Positions 18,078 through 26,336 of a DNA stretch of 64,000 nucleotides are shown here, in pieces. The notes beneath the pieces are model-generated. The model had not been told where the DNA came from and ran no database searches. It worked only from the letters and a program-made list of their open reading frames with translations. Both the position numbers and the translations under genes were made by a program. The DNA comes from Caccoplasma_A sp045587545 (GTDB taxonomy: Bacteria; Bacteroidota; Bacteroidia; Bacteroidales; G3-4614). How positions within the stretch are numbered: position 1 is the first letter of the stretch; each line of letters starts with the position of its first letter. The stretch lies in assembly GCA_045587545.1 (NCBI GenBank), contig JAZNCN010000028.1, forward strand, positions 124,001 to 188,000. The letters are read 5' to 3'.

Positions 18078-19355
18078 TTATCTCTTTAACCTTATTGATA
18101 CTGCATTTTTATGAGCATCAAGACTTTCGTTTTGAGCCATTATCTCAATTGTTGCGCCCAAGCATTCAAGTCCCTCGCGAGTAATCTCCTGATAGGTTAT
18201 TTTACGTATAAAGCTATCAAGATTTACTCCATTATATCCTTTCGCATAACCGCTTGTTGGCAATGTATGATTTGTACCCGATGCATAATCGCCTGCACTC
18301 TCAGGCGTATATTGTCCTAAAAATATTGAACCTGCATTTTTTATTTGCTCTCCTATTGCCATATAATCTTTACACGATATTATAAGATGTTCAGGTGCAT
18401 ATTCATTTGTAAAAGCAATGGCTTTATCCATTGTATCAAATAGGAATATACGGCTGTTTGACAACGACTTCTCAACAATATCTTTTCGGGGAAGCAATGC
18501 TGTTTGCTCTGTAATGGCATCTTTTACTCTCTCAACAAGAGAAGAATCGGTTGTTACCAATATTGATTGACTGTCAACACCATGCTCAGCTTGCGATAAA
18601 AAGTCTGATGCTACATATTGAGGATTAGCTGTTTCGTCAGCAAGTATCTCAACTTCTGATGGTCCTGCAGGCATATCAATAGCTACTCCGCCTAAACTTA
18701 CCAACTGTTTAGCGGCGGTTACATATTGATTTCCGGGGCCAAATATCTTATATACATTGGGAATTGTTTCTGTTCCGTATGCCATAGCTCCAATAGCCTG
18801 TACTCCACCCAATTTATAAAAGTTTGTTACGCCTGCCACTTTTGCTGCATATAATGTTGCAGGGTGAACTTTACCCTCTTTATTACAAGGCGAACACATA
18901 ACAATATTGTCGCAACCTGCTATTTGTGCAGGTATTGCCAACATCAAAACGGTTGAAAAGAGAGGTGCTGTCCCTCCCGGTACATATAAACCAACTCTTT
19001 CAATAGCAACGCTTTTTTGCCAGCAAGTAACACCGGGTGTTGTCTCTATTTTTTTACCCTCAAACTTTTGTGCCGAGTGAAAGAGCATAATATTCTCTTT
19101 TGCTCGTAAAATAGCCTCTTTCAACTCGGGAGCAACCAAACTCTCAGCCTCAGCAAATTCCTCATCTGTTACAGCAAAGTTATCAAGTTCTACTCCTTGA
19201 AACTTGGCAACATATTTACGAACAGCCAAATCGCCCTCCGATTTAATTTGAGACAATATCTCCCCAACCGTTCCGTGAAGGCTTAAAGTATCCAACTCAG
19301 GACGGCGTGTCAATTCTCTCCAATCTGAAGGTGATGGGTTATTTATAATCTCCAT
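18078..19355 (-). CDS. hisD: Histidinol dehydrogenase
   Basis: Zinc- and NAD-dependent enzyme of 425 residues catalysing the last two oxidations to histidine. Visible signatures: YVPGGTAPLFSTVLML near 122, GPGNQYVTAAK near 208, MPAGPSEVEILAD near 235, LSQAEHGVDSQS near 258 with Zn-ligand Gln/His, and PEHLII near 320. It is 1 bp after hisG and 3 bp before hisC. Confidence 0.96.
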   Translation of the reverse strand: MEIINNPSPSDWRELTRRPELDTLSLHGTVGEILSQIKSEGDLAVRKYVAKFQGVELDNFAVTDEEFAEAESLVAPELKEAILRAKENIMLFHSAQKFEGKKIETTPGVTCWQKSVAIERVGLYVPGGTAPLFSTVLMLAIPAQIAGCDNIVMCSPCNKEGKVHPATLYAAKVAGVTNFYKLGGVQAIGAMAYGTETIPNVYKIFGPGNQYVTAAKQLVSLGGVAIDMPAGPSEVEILADETANPQYVASDFLSQAEHGVDSQSILVTTDSSLVERVKDAITEQTALLPRKDIVEKSLSNSRIFLFDTMDKAIAFTNEYAPEHLIISCKDYMAIGEQIKNAGSIFLGQYTPESAGDYASGTNHTLPTSGYAKGYNGVNLDSFIRKITYQEITREGLECLGATIEIMAQNESLDAHKNAVSIRLKR

Positions 19356-19356
19356 T

Positions 19357-20208
19357 TTATAATACCATTTTTTCTATATCAAGAACAAGAATACCCTCTG
19401 CTCCTGCCGATTTTAGTTTATTTATAATCTCCCAGAAAATCTTTTCTGGCAATACAGTACTAACTGAACTCCATTCGCCATTTGCAAGCGGAGTGATTGT
19501 TGGACTTTTTATTCCGGGAAGAACTTCAAGAACATTATCAATTGCTACATTGGGGACATTCATTAATACATATTTCTTATTTTCTGCCGCTTGAACTGCC
19601 TCTATACGGAACAATAACTCGTCAAGTATCTCTTTCTTCTCTGATGATAAATTTTTATTAGCTATAAGAACAGCATCAGATTCAATTATTATCTCTACCT
19701 CTTTTAATCTGTTGCTTACCAAAGTACTACCGGAACTTACTATATCAAAAATTGCATCAGCCAATCCAATTCCCGGTGCAATTTCAACAGAACCGGTTAT
19801 TACATGAATATCGGCAGAGATACCCTTCTCATCTAAGAATTTCTTTAATATAACAGGGTATGATGTTGCTATTTTCTTACCGTTAAACCACTCTACTCCC
19901 GGATAATCAAGATCTTTTGGAATTGCTAATGACAAACGACATTTACTAAAACCTAAATTTTTAACAATATCGGCATTTTTCTCTTTTTCAAGATACTCGT
20001 TTAATCCAACAATTCCTATATCTGCAATACCAGAAGCTACCGACTCCGGAATATCATCATCTCTCAAAAATAAAGCCTCCATTGGGAAATTGCGAGATGG
20101 GACTAATAATGTACGCTTTGATGAAGAGAATTTTATTCCCGATTCAGTTAATAACTCCATTGTTTCGTCAAAAAGACGACCTTTTGATTGTACAGCAATT
20201 CTTAACAT
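19357..20208 (-). CDS. hisG: ATP phosphoribosyltransferase, long form
   Basis: First and feedback-regulated enzyme of histidine biosynthesis, 283 residues. The start MLRIAVQSKGRLFDET and the PRPP loop region DAIFDIVSSGSTL near 165 identify it. A C-terminal regulatory ACT-like domain (about residues 215-283) makes it the long, hexameric, histidine-sensitive form. It is the first gene of hisGDCB and lies 33 bp after an attenuator terminator. Confidence 0.96.
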   Translation of the reverse strand: MLRIAVQSKGRLFDETMELLTESGIKFSSSKRTLLVPSRNFPMEALFLRDDDIPESVASGIADIGIVGLNEYLEKEKNADIVKNLGFSKCRLSLAIPKDLDYPGVEWFNGKKIATSYPVILKKFLDEKGISADIHVITGSVEIAPGIGLADAIFDIVSSGSTLVSNRLKEVEIIIESDAVLIANKNLSSEKKEILDELLFRIEAVQAAENKKYVLMNVPNVAIDNVLEVLPGIKSPTITPLANGEWSSVSTVLPEKIFWEIINKLKSAGAEGILVLDIEKMVL

Positions 20209-20240
20209 AGTAGTAATATTTTAATTTAAATTTTACAATA

Positions 20241-20271
20241 TAAAAAAGGCTTACCTATGTTTGGTAAGCCT
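20241..20271 (-). terminator. his operon attenuator terminator
   Basis: On the minus strand the hairpin AGGCTTACC-aaacata-GGTAAGCCT is followed by a T-run, just before hisG. Its left arm can instead pair with GGTAAGC at 20303-20309, giving the alternative antiterminator. Confidence 0.85.
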
Positions 20272-20302
20272 CTATGTTATTTTATAATTGATACACGAAA
20301 CC

Positions 20303-20310
20303 GCTTACCT
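20303..20310 (-). promoter_or_regulatory. Antiterminator arm of the his attenuator
   Basis: AGGTAAGC on the minus strand, right after the leader peptide stop codon. It is complementary over 7 bp to GCTTACC in the terminator's first arm. Ribosome stalling on His codons should free it to pair. Confidence 0.7.
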
Positions 20311-20313
20311 CGT

Positions 20314-20361
20314 TTATGAGTTAAGATGATGGTGATGTATATGGTTACGTGTTATTATCAT
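20314..20361 (-). CDS. hisL: Histidine operon leader peptide MIITRNHIHHHHLNS
   Basis: A 15-residue open frame on the minus strand with five histidines in a six-residue span, ending in TAA. It lies between a promoter (20382-20389) and the attenuator terminator, exactly where a His-sensing leader is expected. By analogy with enterobacterial hisL, scarce charged tRNA-His would stall the ribosome on the His codons and let the antiterminator form. The sequence is not homologous to enteric hisL beyond the His run. The arrangement (leader, antiterminator, terminator, hisG) is seen directly; the mechanism is inferred. Confidence 0.88.
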   Translation of the reverse strand: MIITRNHIHHHHLNS

Positions 20362-20371
20362 TTTAAACTTA

Positions 20372-20389
20372 TTATCTTCTGCAAAGATA
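20372..20389 (+). repeat. 18-bp direct repeat carrying the his -7 box, copy 1
   Basis: The 18-bp word TTATCTTCTGCAAAGATA is repeated exactly at 20457-20474, 85 bp away. Each copy contains a -7 box on the minus strand. Confidence 0.7.
20382..20389 (-). promoter_or_regulatory. his operon promoter, proximal
   Basis: TATCTTTG on the minus strand with a TTTG -33 element separated by 20 bp, close to the Bacteroidota consensus. It lies about 20 bp before the leader peptide ATG. Confidence 0.6.
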
Positions 20390-20456
20390 GTGCAAACCGA
20401 GAGCAGAGTCAAACAAGTTTGAACTATGCCGAGGTGCCACCTATTTTCGCATAAGT

Positions 20457-20474
20457 TTATCTTCTGCAAAGATA
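20457..20474 (+). repeat. 18-bp direct repeat, copy 2, with a distal promoter
   Basis: Second exact copy of the 18-bp word. On the minus strand its TATCTTTG (20467-20474) has a TTTG exactly 19 bp upstream, so it is a candidate distal his promoter whose transcript would include the palindrome-rich segment 20390-20456. Confidence 0.6.
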
Positions 20475-20553
20475 AATAAAATTAGACTCTTAACAAAATA
20501 TATTTTATAATTTTAATAGCAATTAATGACACATTGGCAGATATTATGTCATT

Positions 20554-20799
20554 TTATTTATCTTCTTTAATCTCTTCATATTCGACATACTCTCCTTCAT
20601 TGGGGCCAAATACTTTTGCGCGACGTTCTGCTGTCGTATAAGTTCTATCGTTACTTTGTCTGTTGGAATCTGCTCCTCTCTTTGGAGAAAAAAACTTGTT
20701 AAATCCGCCAAATAATCCTCTTATTATAGACCCGGCAGCAAATAAAACGGCCAACACTATAAAAAGAACAAATATTAATAATCCAAATATTAAATGCAT
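20554..20799 (-). CDS. DUF4834-type small membrane protein
   Basis: Protein of 81 residues: one N-terminal transmembrane helix (about residues 3-25), a glycine-rich IRGLFGGFNKFF juxtamembrane segment, then a short polar acidic tail ending in EYEEIKEDK. This matches the small DUF4834 proteins common in Bacteroidota, whose function is unknown. It follows psd-pssA on the same strand after 104 bp and could be in their transcript. Confidence 0.65.
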   Translation of the reverse strand: MHLIFGLLIFVLFIVLAVLFAAGSIIRGLFGGFNKFFSPKRGADSNRQSNDRTYTTAERRAKVFGPNEGEYVEYEEIKEDK

Positions 20800-20903
20800 A
20801 TTTAAAACAATTTAAGGCACACTGAAACATCAGTTGCTGTTATTACATTTATATTGACAAAAAGTGTGCCTAATAAAAAAAACTATATTGCGTCGTTTAA
20901 AGT

Positions 20904-21623
20904 TTATTTATTCAAACATTTATTCTGAATAAATGACAAGATAATATAGAAAAGAATTGTAGGAGCTAATCCTCCAAAGCCCAAGAAAGATACCAGCAAT
21001 ATTGTTCCCAAAACAAGTATATAGCGGATATAATTATCTTTAATACCATAGTTTGAAAATTTTAATGAAAACATTGGCATTTCAGATACCATCATATATG
21101 AAAACAATAGTACAAGTAGAATCCAAACATAAATATTATCGAGCCACTCATATTTTGCAGCCATAGTGTAATATCCTATCCAAAATAGAGCATTCGCAGG
21201 TACAGGCAACCCAATGAAAGATGTTGACTGTCGAGTATCAATATTGAATTTTGCCAATCTCAATCCAGCAAAAACAGGAATCATAAATGCCAACCATGGA
21301 AGATACTCCCACCACCAATCAGTATGCGCAGGAGATATTATCATATATGCCAACTGCATTGCAATAACTCCGGGAGCAAAGCCAAATGTAATCAAATCAG
21401 CCAATGAATCAAGCTCTTTACCCATTGGAGAATAAGCTTTTAACAGACGTGCTGCAAAACCGTCCATAAAATCAAATATGGCACCAGCACATATTAGCAT
21501 TCCTGCCAAATATACATATTGTGCATTTGCATAGCCTTTAAATGCAAACATACATGCTAAACAACCACATAGCAGATTTAGACAGGTTATGCTATTGGGA
21601 ATATGTTTTTTTATAGAAATCAT
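20904..21623 (-). CDS. pssA: CDP-diacylglycerol--serine O-phosphatidyltransferase
   Basis: Membrane enzyme of 239 residues joining CDP-diacylglycerol and serine to make phosphatidylserine. The CDP-alcohol phosphatidyltransferase motif D-G-x2-A-R-x8-G-x3-D-x3-D is complete (D54, G55, R59, G68, D72, D76). About six to eight hydrophobic segments are seen. It lies 12 bp downstream of psd, the enzyme that uses its product, giving a two-gene phosphatidylethanolamine operon. Confidence 0.94.
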   Translation of the reverse strand: MISIKKHIPNSITCLNLLCGCLACMFAFKGYANAQYVYLAGMLICAGAIFDFMDGFAARLLKAYSPMGKELDSLADLITFGFAPGVIAMQLAYMIISPAHTDWWWEYLPWLAFMIPVFAGLRLAKFNIDTRQSTSFIGLPVPANALFWIGYYTMAAKYEWLDNIYVWILLVLLFSYMMVSEMPMFSLKFSNYGIKDNYIRYILVLGTILLVSFLGFGGLAPTILFYIILSFIQNKCLNK

Positions 21624-21635
21624 AATAAAACAATC

Positions 21636-22328
21636 TTAATCTTGTAATGGTATTTGAGCTATTTTGGTTACGCCACCTACAGTTTTATCGCCTATATTTA
21701 CAAGAGTTTCAGTACCTATAGGTAAATAGATATCAACCCGCGAACCAAATTTTATAAATCCCATATGGTCTTCTATAGAACACTCGTCTCCAACTTCGGC
21801 ATATGTTACAATACGGCGAGCACAAGCACCAGCTATTTGACGTGCAAGAATTTGTTCTCCGTTAGGCATCTCCATTACAATAGTTGAACGTTCGTTCTCG
21901 GTACTCGACTTGGGAAGATATGCTGCCATAAATCGTCCGTTTTGATGACTAACATGAACAACCTTTCCTGTTACCGGAAACCAATTGGCGTGAACATTGA
22001 AGATGTTCATAAATATTGAAAGTTGAAGGCGTCTGTCTTTGAAGTACTCATTTTCCATAACCTCTTCAAGAGCCACTACAACTCCATCGGCAGAAGCAAT
22101 GATATCATGCTCTTCATTAAAATATCCCGGATAAGTTCTTCTTGGAGAACGGAAAAAATTCATTACAACAAGGAAAAACAACACCGATAATGAGAGAAAG
22201 AATATAAAAATCCACTTGGTATCAATTACAAAATACGAAATAGTATTAAGTGCTGCCAATATCAAGAAAAGACCTATCAATATTTCTCTTCCTTCTCTAT
22301 GAATTTTATGTATTTTTACCTTCATCAT
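21636..22328 (-). CDS. psd: Phosphatidylserine decarboxylase (short, archaetidylserine-type family)
   Basis: Pyruvoyl-dependent decarboxylase of 230 residues converting phosphatidylserine to phosphatidylethanolamine. Two N-terminal membrane helices (about residues 15-60) precede the catalytic domain. The self-cleavage site is G-S in FIKFGSRVDIYLP near residue 190, and the FMNIFNVHANWFPVTGKV block near 105-125 is typical. Length fits the short PSD-related family used by Bacteroidota. It heads the psd-pssA operon. Confidence 0.93.
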   Translation of the reverse strand: MMKVKIHKIHREGREILIGLFLILAALNTISYFVIDTKWIFIFFLSLSVLFFLVVMNFFRSPRRTYPGYFNEEHDIIASADGVVVALEEVMENEYFKDRRLQLSIFMNIFNVHANWFPVTGKVVHVSHQNGRFMAAYLPKSSTENERSTIVMEMPNGEQILARQIAGACARRIVTYAEVGDECSIEDHMGFIKFGSRVDIYLPIGTETLVNIGDKTVGGVTKIAQIPLQD

Positions 22329-22407
22329 TAAAAAATTATAGAGTATTTATACTTCAAGACTAATCAAAGAAAACTAAATATTAGTTTAGCATTGACCATA
22401 TTTGAAA

Positions 22408-22415
22408 CAAAGATA
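22408..22415 (-). promoter_or_regulatory. -7 box for psd-pssA
   Basis: TATCTTTG on the minus strand, 79 bp before the psd start codon. Confidence 0.5.
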
Positions 22416-22427
22416 ATATATTTTTTA

Positions 22428-22435
22428 TAAATTTG
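22428..22435 (+). promoter_or_regulatory. -7 box for the RluA-family gene
   Basis: TAAATTTG fits TAnnTTTG, about 97 bp before the ATG at 22533. It is back to back with the psd promoter. Confidence 0.45.
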
Positions 22436-22532
22436 TAGCGATTTTCAAATGATGTTTAAATTTTTATTAAAAAAATTTTTTACGGATATTTGAAAATGTC
22501 ACATTATGATGTTTTGAAATTTCAAAAAAAAT

Positions 22533-23444
22533 ATGCGAATTAAACATAAACAAAAGAACTTTGATAAAGGGAAAAATAGAAGTGCTGAAACAATCGTAGA
22601 GAACACTGATAGTTTATTAAATTACTTATTTAAAATATATTCAGACAGAAGCAAAACCACTGTCAAAAGCTGGCTTTCACATCGTCAGGTTGCTATAAAC
22701 GGAAATCCGGAAACTGCGTATGACGCTCCTTTAATGCCCGGAGACAAAGTGTTGATAAACTTTGAGAAGGGTTTTAAAGTGTTTAAAAACAATAGAATAA
22801 AAATTGTTTATGAAGATGACTATATAATTGTTGCAAACAAAGGTTATGGATTGTTGTCTGTCTCTTCAGACAGAGTTAAAGAGAATACTGCATACCGAAT
22901 TTTAAGCGACTATCTAAAAGAGGATAATCCGTATGCAAAACTTTTTGTAATTCACCGATTAGACCGAGACACCTCTGGGTTGATAATGTATGCAAAATCA
23001 GAAGATGTTCAATTTAAACTTCAACGTTCTTGGAATGAGATGGTCCTTGACCGACGATATGTAGCCGTAATTCATGGAGCAATTGAACCATCTGAAGGAG
23101 AAATTTCATCTTATCTTACCGAGAATAGCGTTCACCACGTATATTCAACTACCGATAAGGAGAATGGTCAGTTTGCATTAACAAAATACAAAACATTACA
23201 AAGCAATAGTCGTTTTTCGCTTGTTGAATTGCAACTATCCACAGGACGTAAAAACCAAATAAGGGTACACATGTCGGAGAGCGGACACCCGATAGCCGGC
23301 GATAAAAGATATGGTTCTAAAGAAAATCCTCTTGGAAGATTATCTCTTCACGCATTCCGTCTTAGATTTGTACACCCAATAACCCGACAGGATATGCTGT
23401 TTGAGACTCCTTTGCCTCCGCAATTTGTAAAGGTAACAAGGTAA
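22533..23444 (+). CDS. RluA family 23S rRNA pseudouridine synthase
   Basis: RNA-modifying enzyme of 303 residues. An N-terminal S4 RNA-binding domain (about residues 27-80) is followed by the RluA catalytic domain with the aspartate in HRLDRDTSGLIMYAKS near residue 140, and RKNQIRVHMSESGHPIAGDKRYG near 233-255. Both parts have normal length. It is convergent with the TPR gene with a 34-bp gap. Which uridines it modifies (RluC or RluD type) cannot be told. Confidence 0.9.
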   Translation: MRIKHKQKNFDKGKNRSAETIVENTDSLLNYLFKIYSDRSKTTVKSWLSHRQVAINGNPETAYDAPLMPGDKVLINFEKGFKVFKNNRIKIVYEDDYIIVANKGYGLLSVSSDRVKENTAYRILSDYLKEDNPYAKLFVIHRLDRDTSGLIMYAKSEDVQFKLQRSWNEMVLDRRYVAVIHGAIEPSEGEISSYLTENSVHHVYSTTDKENGQFALTKYKTLQSNSRFSLVELQLSTGRKNQIRVHMSESGHPIAGDKRYGSKENPLGRLSLHAFRLRFVHPITRQDMLFETPLPPQFVKVTR

Positions 23445-23478
23445 TTTAGGGGTAAGAAAGTTTTACGAAAAATCCCTT

Positions 23479-25545
23479 CTATTCCGAAATAAGTTTTATA
23501 ACATTGTAAGCCGGCACCATACCTAATTCACCTGCCTTGCTTAAATCGGCAATAGCCTTTTCGTTATTACCAATATAGGTATGTACCAATCCTCGATTAA
23601 AATATGCTTCAGCAAAATCGGGATTAAGTTCTATGGCTCTATTATAATCTGCCAATGCAGCATTGAAATCTTTGCGTTCGCATCTTATATTAGCTCTATT
23701 GTAGTATGAGTATGGGAAATTGGGCGATATGGCAATAACTTTATCATAATCGCGTAAAACCATCTCATACTCAAGTGCTATTGCCTTATCGTTTAAAGCA
23801 ATATTGGGTTTTGAAAGCATATTATCTCCTATGTGAGAGCCTGTCTGTTTATCAACGTTTGTTGATGATAATGTATATTCAATACGTTTATATCTAACAA
23901 CTGCACGTAAAAAATAAGCAAATATAAAGTTATCGCCTGCCGATATAATTCTACTTAAATCCTCAATTGCTCCATTAAAATCTTGTATAAGCATAAAATC
24001 TATGGCACGCGCCATATATGGAACTGCATTATTCGGATTTATATCTATTAAACGCGTATTGTCCGATATTGAATTAAAATGACGAACTATCTTTAGAGAG
24101 TCAAGACTCGCTTCGCGATTGGTAAGTTTTAATGAGCGTGGCAATATCCTTGCCCTATTCAAATCGTCAAGATCCTTTGAATACTTTTTGGGAAGATTTA
24201 ATTGAGATGGTTCCTCATAATAGGTAAGGGTGATTTGTGGCTCAATTTTAAGTTTGTATTTATTATCTTGCACCCTACCCCTTATAGTACTCTCATAACC
24301 GGTTTTTATAGAAGTATCATCAGAGACCAAAAGTCTGTCAAATTTATTTATGCTCTTATCCGACTCGCGACGGACTTTTGTCATATCATCATAGTTTATT
24401 GAATCGCCTGACGCTCTTCGCTGTTTTGCCTCCTCTTCCAACTTCATGGCATAATCAAAATCTTTTTTACCCCCTTTCAGGTCGCCAAGTTTACGAAGAG
24501 CTTCGGAACGGGCAAAATATACCCCTGCAAAATCGGGGTACTCCTCAATAACACGAGTATAATCTTTTACCGCTTTACGGTACATTGCCAAACGGTCATA
24601 GAGAATTGCTCTGTTATATACTGCAAATATATCATCAGGTCGGATATTCAACAATTGCGAAAAATCGTCAATGGCATAATTATACTCTCCTACCTGCATA
24701 CGTAATAATCCTCTGTTATAAAGAGCCAGAGTATTTGAAGGCTCTTCCTCAACCACATGATTATAGTCTGCCATTGCACCACGCAAATCGTTTGCATGAT
24801 ATCTCAAAACCGCTCTATTTATGTAATATGCCAAAATCTTAGGGTCAATTTTAATTGCTTTGCTAAGGTCTGAAATTGCATCGTCCTGAGAGTTTCCAAG
24901 CATAAAATTAATCATACCCCTTTGCGCATATCCATACGAAGAGTATTTATCAATATCAAGAGCTCGTTCAACATCTGACAAAGCCCCAATGGTATCGCCA
25001 TTTTGAATACGATATTGACTGCGACTTATATATGCATTATAATATCCGGGGTGACAATTTATAAGATATGCATATGTACTATCGGCGGCCTCAAATTGTT
25101 TATCCTCAACCTGAGCAATAGCCTTATTAATCAAAAATGTTTTATCCTCCGGTAAATACTCGAGCGCCTTGTTATAATCGGCAATTGCACCTTTGTTATC
25201 GCCCATATTTTGGCGAGCTACTCCTCGTACATGGTATGCTCCGATAATAAATGGATTATACTCAATACAGACCGTACAATCCTCCTCTGCCCCTTTATAA
25301 TCGTCAAGGCTTAATTTGGCTGCTCCACGTAAAAAATAGGGTTCTGCCATATAAGGCTTTACCTTAATTACTTGATTAAAGTATTGTATTGCAAGTATAT
25401 AATCTTCAAAATATAGGGCATTACGACCAATATTCATAACCCTATCAGTATTCAGTTGGGCTGAAACACCGATAGGTAACAAAAGCATAATTACAATAAA
25501 TAAAGCCTTTATAGCAGTTGATATATTGAGTATTAAATCTTTCAT
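23479..25545 (-). CDS. Secreted or periplasmic TPR-repeat protein
   Basis: Protein of 688 residues with an N-terminal signal peptide (about residues 1-29, ending near SAQ) and at least a dozen tetratricopeptide repeats in two blocks (about 35-370 and 490-680), separated by a polar linker. The repeats show the usual A-x-x-D-Y-x-x-A-I pattern, for example KGAIADYNKALEY. TPRs make protein-binding scaffolds; here probably periplasmic or on the inner face of the outer membrane. The partner is unknown. It is a single gene, divergent from the Cytidylate_kin2 gene. Confidence 0.8.
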   Translation of the reverse strand: MKDLILNISTAIKALFIVIMLLLPIGVSAQLNTDRVMNIGRNALYFEDYILAIQYFNQVIKVKPYMAEPYFLRGAAKLSLDDYKGAEEDCTVCIEYNPFIIGAYHVRGVARQNMGDNKGAIADYNKALEYLPEDKTFLINKAIAQVEDKQFEAADSTYAYLINCHPGYYNAYISRSQYRIQNGDTIGALSDVERALDIDKYSSYGYAQRGMINFMLGNSQDDAISDLSKAIKIDPKILAYYINRAVLRYHANDLRGAMADYNHVVEEEPSNTLALYNRGLLRMQVGEYNYAIDDFSQLLNIRPDDIFAVYNRAILYDRLAMYRKAVKDYTRVIEEYPDFAGVYFARSEALRKLGDLKGGKKDFDYAMKLEEEAKQRRASGDSINYDDMTKVRRESDKSINKFDRLLVSDDTSIKTGYESTIRGRVQDNKYKLKIEPQITLTYYEEPSQLNLPKKYSKDLDDLNRARILPRSLKLTNREASLDSLKIVRHFNSISDNTRLIDINPNNAVPYMARAIDFMLIQDFNGAIEDLSRIISAGDNFIFAYFLRAVVRYKRIEYTLSSTNVDKQTGSHIGDNMLSKPNIALNDKAIALEYEMVLRDYDKVIAISPNFPYSYYNRANIRCERKDFNAALADYNRAIELNPDFAEAYFNRGLVHTYIGNNEKAIADLSKAGELGMVPAYNVIKLISE

Positions 25546-25614
25546 AAATTTTTACAACGCGAAGATAACTCATTTTTTCTTAACCTCGTTGTTTGTTCTT
25601 TTATTTTTATTTGT

Positions 25615-25622
25615 TACTTTAG
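25615..25622 (+). promoter_or_regulatory. Promoter for the Cytidylate_kin2 gene
   Basis: TACTTTAG with a TTTG 19 bp upstream (25592-25595), 69 bp before the ATG. There is one mismatch in the -7 box. Confidence 0.5.
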
Positions 25623-25691
25623 CACCAGTATTACTAATCAGATGTTTTTAATCTCTGATTATTTGACACAACTCAAATTGATTGGTTTAGT

Positions 25692-26327
25692 ATGTATAAT
25701 AACAAAATCATAGTTACAATAGGTCGCCAATTTGGAAGCGGCGGTAGAGTTATAGGCAAAGAGATTGCAAAACGAATGGGCTTTGACTACTTTGATAAGG
25801 AGCTTTTGAAAGAGGCTGCAAAGGTTAGCGGATTGGATTGCCGTTGCTTTGAGCAAGCCGATGAAAAAGAGTTATTTGCCATTCCTAATGTATTCTCCTC
25901 AAATTGGTTATCATTTGGGTTGGGTTCTGATTGCAATAGTTCAATGTCAAGCGAGCAGATATTCAAGAGCCAATCGGACGTTATTAAAATGATTGCAGAC
26001 AAAGGCAACTGTGTTATTGTTGGCAGATGTGCCGACTATATATTAAGAGATTATCCAAATTGCATAAATTTTTTCATTCTTGCACCATTTGAAGCAAGAG
26101 TTGAGCGAGTAATGTCGCGCGAAAAAATCAGCGAAAAAGATGCTGCAGCTATTGTAAAGAGACACGACAAACAACGTGCAACATACTATAACTTTTTTAC
26201 CGACAAAACATGGGGAGATGGTAAAACATACCACTTCTCAATTGACTCATCTGTTTTAGGTATCCCCGAAACCTGCGATATTATTTGCAGTTACATAAAC
26301 AAGTATAAATCAACATTATTGATTTAG
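25692..26327 (+). CDS. Cytidylate kinase-like family protein
   Basis: P-loop protein of 211 residues. The Walker A variant GRQFGSGGRVIGKEIA (residues 11-26), YFDKELL near 34 and the VGRCADYIL block near 115 match the Cytidylate_kin2 family. The lid region EARVERVMSREKISEKDAAAIVKRHDKQR near 135-165 is present. Family members are annotated as nucleotide kinases but their substrate is not established, and this is not the housekeeping cmk. It is 9 bp before the M16 gene on the same strand. Confidence 0.8.
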   Translation: MYNNKIIVTIGRQFGSGGRVIGKEIAKRMGFDYFDKELLKEAAKVSGLDCRCFEQADEKELFAIPNVFSSNWLSFGLGSDCNSSMSSEQIFKSQSDVIKMIADKGNCVIVGRCADYILRDYPNCINFFILAPFEARVERVMSREKISEKDAAAIVKRHDKQRATYYNFFTDKTWGDGKTYHFSIDSSVLGIPETCDIICSYINKYKSTLLI

Positions 26328-26336
26328 TTTATAGAT

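Larger units (their letters stand above)
20209..20553 (-). other. his leader region
   Basis: 345 bp between hisG and the DUF4834 gene. It holds, in minus-strand order, a distal promoter, a structured segment with AGGTGGCACCTCGGC and a TCAAAC-AA-GTTTGA palindrome, a proximal promoter, the leader peptide, the antiterminator and the terminator. The structured segment resembles a second copy near 29351-29410. Confidence 0.7.

Noticed and set aside
20431..20442. AGGTGGCACCTC on the minus strand resembling the T-box GGTGGNACC motif
   Set aside because: There is no specifier stem-loop, and the his leader is fully explained by a leader-peptide attenuator. A related hairpin without the exact motif is at 29351.
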